A stretch of 64,000 bases of DNA from Bryum argenteum (Eukaryota; Streptophyta; Bryopsida; Bryales; Bryaceae): contig CM073328.1 of assembly GCA_037043015.1 (NCBI GenBank), forward strand, positions 18,325,495 through 18,389,494, in the 5' to 3' direction. This document shows, piece by piece, positions 23,598-35,282 of this stretch. The notes below the pieces were generated by a model, which saw nothing but the letters and a program-made list of their open reading frames with translations, searched no databases and was not told where the DNA came from. Made by a program: the position numbers and the translations under genes. How positions within the stretch are numbered: position 1 is the first letter of the stretch; each line of letters begins with the position of its first letter.

Positions 23598-24613
23598 CTG
23601 CAATCGTAAATGACAACTCGTTAATACTGGTGCCTTAACAAATTTGTTATCCCCGAGGTCACATAGCCTCTCTGCATGCAGAAGTTATCCCCGGCCCGGG
23701 GATAACTTCTGCATACAGAGCTCACAAAGCTGCTCTGCGTGCAGAAGTTATCCCCGGGCCGGGGATAACTTTCTGCTCACAGCCGTTTCTACAGCTTTTG
23801 GCAAGAGTTATGCCCGCCTCGGGGATAATCTGAATTCAAATTATGTGTATTCATAGCATTATTAGACTATTATCCCCGGGCCGGGGATAATTTTGTCCTT
23901 CATAAGCAAAATATTTTTCTTTTGGCAAGAGTTATCCCTGCCCAGGGGATAATCTGAATAAACTTTCTGTCCATTCATAGCACAGTTTAGATTATTATCT
24001 CCGGGCCGGGGATAATTTTGTCCTTCATAAGCCAAAAATTCATCTTTTGGCAAGAGCTATGCCCGCCCCGGGGATAATATGAGTGAAATTATTGTCTTTA
24101 CGTCGCACAGTTTCGAATATTATCCCCGGGCCGGGGATAATTCTTTCCTTCATTAGCCACATATTCAGCTTTTGGCTAGAGCTATCCCCGCCCCGTGGAT
24201 AATTTAAGTTCATTTTTGTCTTTTTATTGCACAAGTTAGATTATTATCCCCGGGCCGGGGATAATTCCTTCTTTCTTAAGGCAAATTTCTAGCTTTTGGC
24301 AAGATTTATCCCCGCCCCGGGGATAATCTGAACTCAATTTTGCCTTTTCGTAGCACAATGAGAAATTTTATCCCCGGGCCGGGGATAATTCCTTTCTTCA
24401 TAAGCCATTTATACAGCTTTTGACAAGAGTTATCCCCGCCCCGGGGATAACATTGGTGGCCAAGGTGGAAATAATTTGCTTTGGCATACATGGAATCAGG
24501 TGAAACGAAAGCGATATCTACATACGACGTAGATTTTAGGATTCCAGTTACAATTTCACTCAATTCGAATGACTTCATGAATCCAAACAAAGCAATTCGA
24601 ATTGGGATCTCAC
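23598..24613 (-). other. probable 5'-UTR intron of ParB/methylase-like gene
   Basis: On the minus strand TTTCAG/GTGAGATCC (24614/24613) makes a strong donor and TTTACGATTGCAG (ending 23598) a strong acceptor, eight bases before the ATG at 23589. The intervening 1,016 bases are filled by the 13-copy palindrome array. This is a splice-site inference, without transcript evidence. Confidence 0.55.
23685..24450. repeat. array of 13 palindromes at 62-bp spacing
   Basis: Palindromes start at 23685, 23748, 23808, 23870, 23932, 23995, 24057, 24120, 24182, 24244, 24306, 24368 and 24430. The spacing is 60-63, almost always 62. Alternate copies have central GGGCC and GCCCC, and the linkers alternate too (TTTTGGCAAGAG and TAGCACA-like), so the true repeat unit is about 124 bp with two palindromes. 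Some arms carry single changes (CTAT, TATGCCC). A lone half-site also lies at about 23647-23655. Confidence 0.97.
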
Positions 24614-24963
24614 CTGAAATAAAATCTTAGTGAAGGCTGGATGTGCAATGACAAAGTCACCCTATTCCGTGATGAGTTCAGTTTAATACTGGGTTACCAC
24701 ACCTTCGAAGCAGCCACCTTCAACAGCAAAAAAATACTCTTCATTCAGCCAAAATCTCACTAAAAGTATAACAGCACCAAAACAGAATTCCTAGCATCCT
24801 GTGATGAGTTCTGATCAACCCTACGGTACCTGAATGCAAACCATGAACAAGATGCTGAAAGGAGCTACGAGCAAATCAGGCAAGAGCAAAACCCTGAAAT
24901 GCAACTCGTCTTGAATTGCGAAACCCTGAAATGCGTTGAGAACTGATCACACCGAAATCACAA

Positions 24964-25050
24964 AAAGCAAAGCAAACACAAACCTCAAACACACAAAGCA
25001 AAGCAAATACAAACCTCAAACACACAAAGCAAAGCAAATACAAACCTGAA
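24964..25050. repeat. 31-bp tandem repeat, about 3 copies
   Basis: Units of the form AAGCAAAGCAAATACAAACC repeat every 31 bases. Confidence 0.85.
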
Positions 25051-25200
25051 AAAGCCAAATGCGAATGCACTATGGCAAATGCAGCAGCTGGGACGTCGAA
25101 CAGCGACCAAGAGCGCGACTGCGAAGTTCCGACAGCAGGAGCGGCGCGGAACACTGCAGGAGCAGGCGGAAAACAGCGGGAGACACAGCGGGAGCTTCGA

Positions 25201-25316
25201 CACGAGAAAGCAGCAACAGCGGCGAACACCGCGGGAGCAACACCGGCGAGCTCGGACACGAGAAAGCAGCAACAGCGGCGAACACCTCGGGAGCAACACC
25301 GGCGAGCTTGGACACG
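25201..25316. repeat. 56-bp tandem duplication
   Basis: Two copies starting CACGAGAAAGCAGCAACAGC at 25201 and 25257. The period is not a multiple of three, which argues against coding function. Confidence 0.85.
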
Positions 25317-25377
25317 TGAAAGGAGCAAACACGAATACGAACCAGGAAAAACAAGTTGAAAAAATTGAAGTGGCAGC

Positions 25378-25704
25378 ATGAATAGCGCAGGAGCGAGCGA
25401 ACTGTACAGCAAGTGCAAATGCGCCGACGGAGCAGGGAGAAGTAGCGACAGAGCGGAAGGAGAGAAAATGCGCCGACAGAGCACGGAGGAGCGGAGTAGC
25501 GACAAAGCGAGGGAGAGAAAGGGCGACAGCGCAGGGAATGCTTCAGCGTCGAATGAGCACGGAATGACGGCGGGGGGGGGGGTCATCATGACCAACCCCC
25601 ATCATTACTCTAATGACCATGCCCGTAACCATATGCATGGGCATGGACATGTAGGTGACCATGCCCATGCACATGGTTATAGGCATGGTAAGTGTGAATC
25701 TTAA
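25378..25704 (+). CDS. hypothetical His-rich small protein
   Basis: A 108-codon ATG-started frame. Its first half is charged and Ser-rich. Its end is very rich in His and Gly (HMHGHGHVGDHAHAHGYRHG), which could bind metal ions. The DNA for the tail is a short ATGCCC/ATGCAC-like repeat, so the frame may be accidental. I do not recognise it. It lies inside the giant element between the two gene blocks. Confidence 0.2.
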   Translation: MNSAGASELYSKCKCADGAGRSSDRAEGEKMRRQSTEERSSDKARERKGDSAGNASASNEHGMTAGGGVIMTNPHHYSNDHARNHMHGHGHVGDHAHAHGYRHGKCES

Positions 25705-26414
25705 ACCCTTAATTTGTATATTCTTAATTGAATTCGAATTCGTTTTCTAAGTTTGAATTTTCTAAGTGTTCTTAATTTGTATTCTAAAATTAAACTCAAG
25801 TATTCTAAAACTAAAATCAAGTATTCTGAAATTGTATTCTAAGTTTAAATTCTTGACTGTATTGAGAAAGTGAATTTTAATTTGTATTAGAATAATCACC
25901 AATTTTTGTCTTAGTTTGATACGGTTAAAATTATCCACGTATTTGTATGTTCTAAAATTGTATTCTAAATTAAAATTCATGTATTTTCAGATTGTATTCT
26001 AAAATTAGTACTTCTTGTATTTGAAATGGAAAATCTCTATTTGAAATATTTTAGAACATTTGATCAAAGTTTTGGATGCCTATTCATTCTCAATATTTTT
26101 TGTAGATATTTTCACTTAGTTTTGTACGCAAAAGTAGTCATCTTTCCTTAGTATATTATGTCTTAATTTAGAATACTAATCTGTTCATGGTCATAGCAAT
26201 GAAAGGAGAAAAAAAAAAAAAAAAAAATTGCTTACTTTTTTTTCCTACTTTTTTTATTTCAATACTTGGTTTTTTAAATAAATTTGGTATGCAAAAAGTT
26301 TTGTATTCATAATCAAAGTTTAGAATGCGTAGTCATTCTTTGTTTTTTTTTTTGAGAATTTGACTTGGTGTTCTATTAAAATGAACTTTTGTTTCCTTGG
26401 AAGATCATCTATAA

Positions 26415-26674
26415 CCCCTAACTTTCTTTAAAACCCGAAACGAGTTTTGGAGGTCCCCGCAGGAGAATAAACTCAGCCAACTTTGACCATTATAATCTCA
26501 CAAATGGGGAAGAATGAACGGTTTAAATTTAATCTGTGGAGGAATGTCAAGTGTAATTTGAGATCTTATGGTTGAATCTTTCAAATAATACTTAGATTGA
26601 AATTTTTTGAACTTAATCTAAAGGAAAGTGAAATTATGTGACTTAGATCGTCTTGCAACAAGGTAATTTAGGGG
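26415..26674. mobile_element. TTAA-type MITE nested in giant element
   Basis: A 260-bp element beginning CCCCTAA after ATAA (changed TTAA) and ending TTAGGGG before TTAA (26675-26678). Confidence 0.5.
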
Positions 26675-27944
26675 TTAAGTTCTGAATACAAAACTATTTT
26701 AGGTCTGTTCTATAAAGTATTTTCTGAATTAAGTATGTGAAAGACCTTTGTCTTCAAAATGTATGCTACTATACAAAGTGCAAATTCTTTGTTGTTTTCC
26801 AAAATGATTTTTCAAAAGGTTTAGTATTAAATTACATATGTTTTTTTTTGTACATATATTCTTCATTAAGTTGCAGATAAAATTTCAAAAAGTCTATGTA
26901 TTCAAGATAGAAACACTGACAATTAACATGCAATTAAGCAATTATGCACTTGGCCATTTAAAAGTGCACTTGAGGTACTACGACGGTCATTGTGTGCAAA
27001 AATGATTTTTTTAATTTTTCAACTTAAATTTTTTTATAAAAAAGTTGTTATGTAAAAATATTGCGTAATGTCAAAAGTGGTAATATAAGAAGTCTTTTAA
27101 TGGCATTGCCAACGTATTTTTGTTATAAATTCCTATAAATAATATGATTAACTTTGTCCAAGGATATTTGAAATGTATATTATATGCTGCAAAAGTTTTG
27201 TGTAGATTGTAGTTTATATAATTCCTGGTTAGCAGAATGACGTAAGCACCAAATTGTTTACAAAACTAGGCATCAATGGACATTTGATAAAAATATATTC
27301 CATATTATACAATCTGACCATACAATGAAATTGAATCCATATGTCCATCGCAACAACTTGTCTACAAATCATCTTTGCGATCTTGTACTATCTAGTACAT
27401 ATATACATCTAGAAACACCTAGCATACACAAAATACTCGGATTACATACTAGTATTTAATGCTACTTACAACCGGTCATCGTCAATAGCTTCGGTTTGCA
27501 TTACAATATATTCTAATATGTGAGCCTTCGGAGATTGGATAATGCAAATGTTGCTTGGAACCTGTATTCCAAATACATTGTGATTTCTCCTCCAACTAGG
27601 GCCGTCATGACTCTTTCTGGTTCACAACATACAACAAAAACTCAAATATTAGTGAAACAGTAACCTCTAGATTAAAAAGTCTTCTATTAAAATCATTCAA
27701 ATGTTTTGAATGTTTAATATTAGAAATTTTTCAAAAAAAACTTAAGATACAACAAAATTGTTTTCATGCAGCAATACAAACACCTTTGATCAGACATTCC
27801 TCAACTAAACACTTTATTTTGAATTCATTTTTTTGTTACATTTGGAGGATTCCTTGGAGGTAGCAAAAAATATTTAAGAATAAAAAATATTTAAAAGGTT
27901 TTAAAAAATATTTAAAAGGTTTCAAATACAAGGTTGGTTGATTT

Positions 27945-28176
27945 CCTTCAAGGGGTGTGCATATGTACACCCCAAATATTCCTTGGAGGCAACAAAACAA
28001 ACCAAAAAAATTAAAATATATATAATTTAAAAAAAAGTTTTTTAAAAAACGATTAATTTTTTAAAAAGTTGTTAAATTTTTTTCAAAAACGGATGGCTAA
28101 TTTCCTCCAAGTGGCGTGCATACACACCCCTGAATCATTCCCTGGAGGCGGGAAGAAGAAGAAGAAGAAGAAGAAG

Positions 28177-28219
<43 letters not shown>

Positions 28220-28872
28220 TTTTTTTTGGGTTTGGGTTTGTGGCGGCAAATGGCGGCGACAACAGAGGTGCAGCTATGGGAGGGGAGAAGGAGGGTCGAG
28301 GGAGAGAGAAGGGAAAAGTGGTGCAGATGTCGGAGAGCATCCTCGCAGCCTCTCCTTCCTCTCCCTCTCCCACATCCTCCACACCTACCGCTCTGCGCAA
28401 GACGCTCGCTTGACAAAATCGTCCGAGAGTCTCTCCGAGGTGCAAACAGATTCCAAACGAAGCTCGGAAGTGCGTTTCATATCCTGGCATGGATGTCGCT
28501 CCCGACCTTTACGGTGGAAATCGGCCACCGAGCATGGTGGTACCGCTCGTCGCGATCGTGAATGTACCTCACATCAACGTCATTCTCAGTATCGCTGCGG
28601 TCTTCTCGTGGCCGTACAAAAAACTTCGGTGTTCCTCTTCATGTGTGTGCTCTTCCGGCTCATGTGCTCGCTGCAAGTGCTTCGTCTCGAGGATACTACA
28701 AGCTTCGGAAGAGACGGAGATGTTGCCACGATCTTGAAGGAGCACATGAAGATCCCGAACCAAATGACATGTTCAAACCGACTTGCATCGTTGTTTCAGA
28801 TTCTGCTGCAAGGGGGGTACCTACGCAGGGGTCGCACACCCCTGGAGCATTTCCTGCAGGAAATCAGCCATC

Positions 28873-28906
<34 letters not shown>

Positions 28907-29064
28907 CTCCAGGAATGCTCCAGGGGTGTGCGTACGCACCCCCCCTGGAGGAAATCAGCCATTTTTTTAAAAATTTTAATTTTTTAATTTTTTTTAAATT
29001 TTTAAAATTTTTTTCTCTTTCTCCACCAAGGAATGTGTGCACGCACACCCCTTGAAGGAAATCA
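27945..29064. repeat. five related imperfect palindromes (GGGTGTGC..GCACACCC)
   Basis: Units at about 27945-27995, 28101-28155, 28823-28875, 28905-28962 and 29022-29064 share GGGTGTGC and GCACACCCC arms with GGAAATCA and CCTGGAGG or TTGGAGG flanks. Poly-A or poly-T stretches adjoin two of them. They look like short hairpin elements or ends of one family. Confidence 0.6.
28240..28822. other. GC-rich island, possible captured gene fragment
   Basis: About 580 bp of balanced, codon-like sequence in a very AT-rich context, bounded on both sides by hairpin repeats. Frames are open in pieces on the plus strand (for example GYYKLRKRRRCCHDLEGAHE), but no start, splice structure or family is recognisable. 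It may be a transduplicated host fragment inside the nested element. Confidence 0.35.
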
Positions 29065-30251
29065 ACTACCCCTAGCTTAAAAAATGAAACAATCAATAAA
29101 TTTAAAAAGTAAAAAATCAAGAAATTAAAAAGAATTGTATTATTTTGCGAGACATAACAAGTATAAATTCAGTTTGAAGATTGTGCAAATATTGTTGATT
29201 TTTTAAAATAACTTAAAATTAAAAATTGTTCTAGACTTTAGCAAGATATAATAAATATATTAGTTTAGAGATTTTGCAATTAACATGATTCACATGAAGT
29301 CATTTTAGGAAGTTTTAAATAAAATTTGAACATACCACAAAAGTAATAGAATTTACCGAGACATAGACCATTGTATTCGTGATTCTTTAACTAATGAACA
29401 TCTTTCACATGAGGTTATTTTTAAATTTGAACAAGTAAAAATTACTATGTTAGACTATATTAATATTGACCATGATGATATTGTGTTTCAATGATATTCA
29501 GGTTGCCACGGCTTGCACCACCACAACAAATTCTACAATTGACAAGGATTGGGAGAAGCACGGATGGTTTAATGATAGGATTGTTATGTTTGATTGATAT
29601 ATTTGAATTAGGTATCAAAAGTTTGGTTATGATATTATACATGTTTGATTATAGTATTATCATTAATAGTTTGATTATGGTCTTTACTGTTATTACTTAT
29701 TAGTTTCTTAAGTATGGTTATGAATTGTTTGTATAGATTTGCATATAATATAGAGCGAGATGCTCCATATTTTCTCGTTGAATAGTACATGTTGGCCTTA
29801 TATCTCTTATAAAGTATATTTGTTTTATGAATGCCAAAAATAGTATATATAGAGCCATATGTATATGTACAACATGGAAGTTTACATGTGGTGCACAAAG
29901 TACTAAAACAAATGTTGGCAATCTTTGAACATGATAATTTGGCAATGTTCTCAAAGCAATAAAACATGATTTGGCAAAAGATTTATTATTAATCAATAGT
30001 ATTTTTCATTAGTTCAAGTTTAGTGCATGCACATTATGCACAATCTTACGGAATTAGTGAAAATTATTCACTTATGTACACATTGAAAAACCAATATTCC
30101 ATGATATTGTCACAAAAATATAGCAAAGAAAAAATAGGGATTTTTGGGATTTTTTTCCTTCCAAAAAACATTTCCGTTCAAAATCTTGTTGTTATTGAGT
30201 GCCAATTAGCGCACTTGGCCAAGTGCATAATTGCTTAATTGCATGTTAATT

Positions 30252-32355
30252 ATGATCCTATGTTTAGGTAGATTAGAATTCTATGTATTATATGCTAAGT
30301 TTAGAAGCTTCTGAAACATTCTAAGTTTTAATATCAGTGTAATTTTAGATAGGAATTACATAAAATTGCCATGTTAGGTAACAAAATTGATGTCAAATAA
30401 GTTTGTACAGTTATGTCCATGAAATTTCTTAATCTAATTTCATTTCAGTTCTAAGGTTGTGTTTTGAAACCTTAGCTATGTGAGTATTGATTGTACAATT
30501 AGAACATGTTATACTATTGCAATGTAATTATGAAATTGAAACTATGGTCTATTTCATCTATGGTAGATAAACATTGATGCAATACACATATTGTAAATAA
30601 GGTATGGAATAATTTATTACCAAATAAATGAAATTTCATCCAATTTGTGTATGACAAATACACATTATTACTAATCTCCATTTGCTCTTTTAGTAGAGAA
30701 TAAATCATAAGGAATCATAGAAATAAGAAAATTCCCCAAAGATCTACTGTACCATGATTACACCAAGTATTAAAATAAATTTGAAGGTATCATAGATCTT
30801 TCAAATGAAAGTAACACTTATTTATTGTGTTTGATATTATTCAACAATAAAACCATAGAGTCATGTACTTAATAAAAAGAAAAATAAACTAACAAAGTAT
30901 AATAGATTATTCAAGAGAAGTAACCTACATTTATAGTTATCCATTTTCTTCTATGGTCTGAGCATAAATGTTAATGTACTTATTTACTTCAAAAAAAACC
31001 CATCAAGACTATTATACCATTATAAGTACTTTTTCATTATCCAACGACTCTATTTGAACAAATATTTTTGGATTAAACAATAACTATGTTATATATTTGT
31101 AAGACTATAGGGCTTGATCTATTAATCAACAATATTCTATTTTTAAGTTTATAATTGTGTACTGATGTTTTGAATTACATTAAACTATCTTGTAATAAAA
31201 CATAGGACCTTGCTGTAATAGATTCTGTAAGATTCAAGAATGCAATTGTAACGACTAACTCACATGGTTCTAGCCAAGAACGGTTTTTTTTTTTTTTTTT
31301 TTCTTAATTTAATTTTGTTATACCTATCAATTGAAAATAATAAACTTACGTACTGAAAGAGCTGTTTATTTTTTTTCTATGCTGTGGGCGATGCATGCGG
31401 AGATTGCATGACCTGCTTGCCAGCCGCCTGATAAGCAGCACGATACTCCGAGTTGTTCGAATCGTCACCGTCAGAGGCGCTGGAAGCGTCATCACCTTTC
31501 TTCTTCTTTGATATCATAATAAGATTTTTTTGAACTAAATCTAAATAGCATTTCTAATGTGTGAGTCATTCAATCCAAGCCTTCAAAGGCCTAATTTTAA
31601 TTCTCTCAAGCTAGTTGTCATTGCTATTATGAAAAAAGAGTTTAGGTACATATAATGAATTATAATATAATATAACATAAATTAACATATTAAGGATATA
31701 ATATTATAGAGTTTAATATTATACAGTATAGTACAATAGAATATAATAGTATTTATGAAATCTTACTTAATATCCGTTAATATAAGATAATAAACTATAG
31801 TATACTATATTATAATATACCAAACGTCTTCCTTTTTTTATATTTCAGGGTTAAAGGGGATTGGACTAAATATCAAGTTAGAAATGATTGCAAATTAAAA
31901 AAGGAATTACTTTTAAAATCTTCCAATATGAATTGAGAAATTATAATCATATAGTACAATAATTATAATCATATAGTGTAATAATTATAATCTAACACAA
32001 CATACCTTAACAAAATGGAATAAAATTTAATATTGCATAATATAGTGTAACATAACATAATGTCCTAAAATATAGTATAACATAGGATATTTTATTATAA
32101 TGGAATATAAAACAATAAAATAAATATGTTTAAAAACATAATAATATATAATTATCATATAATTTTACATAACATAAATAATGTAATTCATTTTCATATA
32201 CGAAAATATATCATACTAGAATACAATATATTATAAAATAACAATTTCTATATTTTATAAAATATTAAAAAAACTTTATGATACAATATAATACAATATA
32301 ATAAAGTATAACATAGGAAAATATTGGAAATTATAGGAAATTGAAGTAAATAATA
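30252..32355. other. AT-rich interior of giant element
   Basis: Apart from the small gene fragment at 31377-31517, I see no gene. A poly-T run lies near 31287-31303. From about 31660 onward the sequence grades into TATAA-like simple sequence. Confidence 0.5.
31377..31517 (-). pseudogene. 46-codon fragment related to tail of ParB/methylase-like gene
   Basis: ATG at 31517 to TAG at 31377. The product contains KKKKGDDASSASDGDDSNNS and ends SPHASPTA. Both DNA and peptide resemble the stretch at about 20020-20190 of the minus-strand gene (DGDDSDDSDYRS, then GCATCGCCCAT). It is either a short internal duplication within the element or the remnant of a second gene copy. It also shows which reading frame of the larger gene is ancestral. 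Confidence 0.55.
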
Positions 32356-32457
32356 CTCCCTCTGTCCCATTATGATTTTCTGGTAGGTTCTCTCAAATCT
32401 ACCGTTGGAGGTAGATTTGAGAGAACCTACCGGAAAATCATAATGGGACAGAGGGAG
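32356..32457. mobile_element. Stowaway-type MITE
   Basis: A 102-bp near-perfect hairpin starting CTCCCTCTGTCCC, flanked by TA on both sides (32354-32355 and 32458-32459). This start and target are typical of Stowaway (Tc1/mariner-derived) elements. Confidence 0.92.
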
Positions 32458-32692
32458 TAGTATGATATAGTCTAATAAAGTATAGTATCGTATTTTTTAG
32501 TATACCATAGTACAATATAGTATAATATAGTATAATAGAATACAAAATAATAATCATTTATTTCACATAAATTTTAATCATATAGGAAAATATAATCTAT
32601 TATAACATAACTTAACACAATAGTATACAGGTTAATATAGTTTAATATCATATCACATAGTATTGTATAGTAATATATTCTATCGAATAACT

Positions 32693-33531
32693 AGTATAAT
32701 ATTGTATAATATAATATAATATAGTATAATATAGCATAATATAATATAATATAGTATAATATAGCATAATATAATATAATATAGTATAATATATTATAAT
32801 ATAGTATAATATAGCATAATATAGTATAATATAATATAATATAGTATAATATAATATAATATAATATAATATAATATAATATAATATAATATAGTATAAT
32901 ATAATATAATATAATATAATATAATATAATATAATATAATATAATATAATATAATATAATATAATATAATATAATATAATATAATATAATATAGTATTAT
33001 ATAGTATTATATAGTATTATATAATATAGCATAATATAATATAATATAGTATAATATATTATAATATAGTATAATATAGCATAATATAGTATAATATAAT
33101 ATAATATAATATAATATAATATAATATAATATAATATAATATAATATAATATAATATAATATAATATAATATAATATAATATAATATAATATAATATAAT
33201 ATAATATAATATAATATAATATAATATAATATAATATAATATAATATAATATAATATAATATAATATAATATAATATAATATAATATAATATAATATAAT
33301 ATAATATAATATAATATAATATAATATAATATAATATAATATAATATAATATAATATAATATAATATAATATAATATAATATAATATAATATAATATAAT
33401 ATAATATAATATAATATAATATAATATAATATAATATAATATAATATAATATAATATAATATAATATAATATAATATAATATAATATAATATAATATAAT
33501 ATAATATAATATAATATAATATAATATAATA
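32693..33531. repeat. (TAATA)n pentanucleotide satellite, about 840 bp
   Basis: Almost pure 5-bp units, with interspersed ATAGTATAAT and ATAGCATAAT variants in the left third. Open frames here are artefacts. Confidence 0.97.
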
Positions 33532-33689
33532 TATGTTATTCTAATTTTGTAGTTATTATAGTTTATTCCATAAATTCTGTAATACAAATTTGGATTTTTT
33601 TTTGCACTTCTCATAGTTATGTAAAGATTGTTCAATTTTATAGTGAAAATATAAGACAATATTGTTTGTAAAAAAAAATAATTGATAAT

Positions 33690-34210
33690 TAGAAATGGGT
33701 TCCCTCCAAAATCAGTTTCCCGCCGAAATTCCGTTGCCGCCTAATACTTTCAAAATTCTGTTTTCAAAAGTGGAATCGTATTTAGAATCGTAATAAAGAC
33801 AAAGTCCATATTGCGACAAAATTTGTCAGCTTTTTGCACGATTTCGGGCGTCGAGATACTCTCACGATGTGGCCGTTGAGGTCGGGCTCGGGTTGCATAC
33901 TCTGTCTCTCAGGTGTCCTCCATTTCCTTCTCTCTCTCGTTCTTGCTTCAAGGTGCGCTCCATTTCATATTTCGTTCCGGTGTGTAGGTTCAATGTTGCA
34001 TCTGTGTAGAAGAAGTTTCAGTTGGTGCTCAGTGCGTTTGATGTAGTTTCGCATTTAGAGGTTTCAGTATTGTTGCATTAATTTGATAATGATTCAAGTT
34101 AAAACTATTGCTCGTCATGTATTTTTCGACTTCTGTATTCGGTACTAATTTTTGTGCTTGGTTTTTCAGTTGCGAGCCCTTCTTTTCCTTTCGAATTCTG
34201 CGATTCGCAG
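33690..34210 (+). promoter_or_regulatory. probable promoter and 5' leader of transposase gene
   Basis: Less AT-rich sequence ending in a strong donor, GATTCGCAG/GTGAGCG (34210/34211). With the acceptor TTTTTTATAG at 35379, this gives a leader exon and a 1,169-base 5'-UTR intron one base before the transposase ATG. A second possible donor lies near 33953. No transcript evidence. Confidence 0.45.
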
Positions 34211-34284
34211 GTGAGCGATGTTCGCAAATTGAGTGCAAGGCATGAATGGCAGTGTTTCAGCACTTACTATTAATAGAATGCAAG

Positions 34285-35282
34285 TTATCCCCGGGCCGGG
34301 GATAACTTCTACTGTCTATGGGGATTATTCCTGGAATCTATGCTTCTATGATTATCCACGCCCCGGGGATAACCTTGCATCTACCCAAGAAAACCATTAT
34401 CCCCGCCCCGGGGTAATATTATTTTCGTGGGCAGTTGAAATATTATCCCCGGGCCGGGGATAACTGTTATTTGTGGGCGGTTACATAGTTATCCCCGGCC
34501 CGGGGATAATCATGCAACTGCTCACCAAAAAAATTTATCCCCGGCCCGGGGATAATATTTCTACTGCCCACGAAAATAATATTATCCCCGGGCCGGGGAT
34601 AATATTTCTACTGCCAATGATACTAATACTATCCCCGGGCCGGAGATAACCTTGCAACTGCCTACCAAATAATATTATCCCCGGGCCGGGGATAATCTTT
34701 TTGTGGGAGGATGCAAGGTTATCCCCTGTCCGTGGATAACTTTGTTACCGCCAAAAATATTATCTCCGGGCCGGGGATAATATTATTTGGTAGGCAGTTG
34801 CAAGGTTATCCCCGGCCCGGGGATAACTATGTAACCGCCCACAGAAAACAGTTATCCCCGGCCCGGGGATAATATGTTTTCCTTGGGCCGATGCAAAGTT
34901 ATCTCCGGCCCGGGGATAATCTTGCAACGGCCCAGGAAAAAAATATTATCCCCGGCCCGGGGATAACTGTTCTTTCTGTACGGTTGCATAGTTATCCCCG
35001 GGCCGGAGATAATCTTGCAACGGCCCAGGAAAAACAGTTATCCCTGGGCCGGGAATAATATTGTTTTCCTGGGCCGTTGCAATATTATCCCCGGGCCGGG
35101 GATAATATTTTTTTCCTGGGCCGTTGCAAGATTATCCCCGGGCCGGGGATAATATTTTTTTCCTGGGCCGTTGCAAGATTATCCCCGGGCCGGAGATAAC
35201 TATTTAACCTTGTAGGGTTAGTTTTATCCCCGGTGCGTGGATAATATCCAACCATGGTCTGGTATCCACGGGCCGGGGATAA
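34285..35282. repeat. array of 22 palindromes at 46-47-bp spacing
   Basis: Palindromes start at 34285, 34352, 34397, 34443, 34489, 34535, 34582, 34629, 34675, 34719, 34760, 34806, 34852, 34899, 34946, 34992, 35038, 35085, 35132, 35179, 35224 and 35262. Most intervals are 46 or 47. Linkers are themselves repeated and alternate in orientation (TTGCAACGGCCCAGGAAAA and its reverse complement). Several copies carry one or two changes (GGAGATAA, TATCTCC, one-base loss at 34397). The array fills the apparent 5'-UTR intron of the transposase gene. Confidence 0.97.

Larger units (their letters stand above)
25051..26414. other. GC-rich patch then AT-rich spacer
   Basis: About 25080-25600 is GC-rich with low-complexity open frames on both strands. 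It may be the promoter or 5' leader of the minus-strand gene block. 25710-26414 is AT-rich with a poly-A run near 26212-26227 and no gene. Confidence 0.4.
26921..30251. mobile_element. 3.3-kb nested element with perfect 36-bp inverted ends
   Basis: 26921-26956 and 30216-30251 are exact reverse complements over 36 bp (left end starts AATTAACATGCAATTAAGCA). TTAA lies near both extremities and may be the target duplication. No transposase is visible inside, so it is non-autonomous or a composite. It contains a GC-rich 600-bp island, two long homopolymer runs and several GTGTGCGTACGC-type palindromes. Confidence 0.75.

Noticed and set aside
23685..24450. Palindromes as transcription terminators
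   Set aside because: Rho-independent terminators are bacterial and the hairpins have no T-run pattern; they also lie in introns and coding frames.
24876..25595. 239-codon Leu/Ser/Cys-rich frame on the minus strand
   Set aside because: Low complexity, built on tandem repeats whose period is not a multiple of three; no start context or family.
28069..28413. Poly-Lys / poly-Phe frames around 28.1-28.4 kb
   Set aside because: They are translations of long A or T runs.
32997..33659. 220-codon Tyr/Ile repeat protein
   Set aside because: It is a translation of the TAATA satellite.
34285..35282. CRISPR-like array of palindromic repeats with regular spacing
   Set aside because: Spacers are themselves repeated and inverted, there are no cas genes, and all context is eukaryotic with spliced genes.
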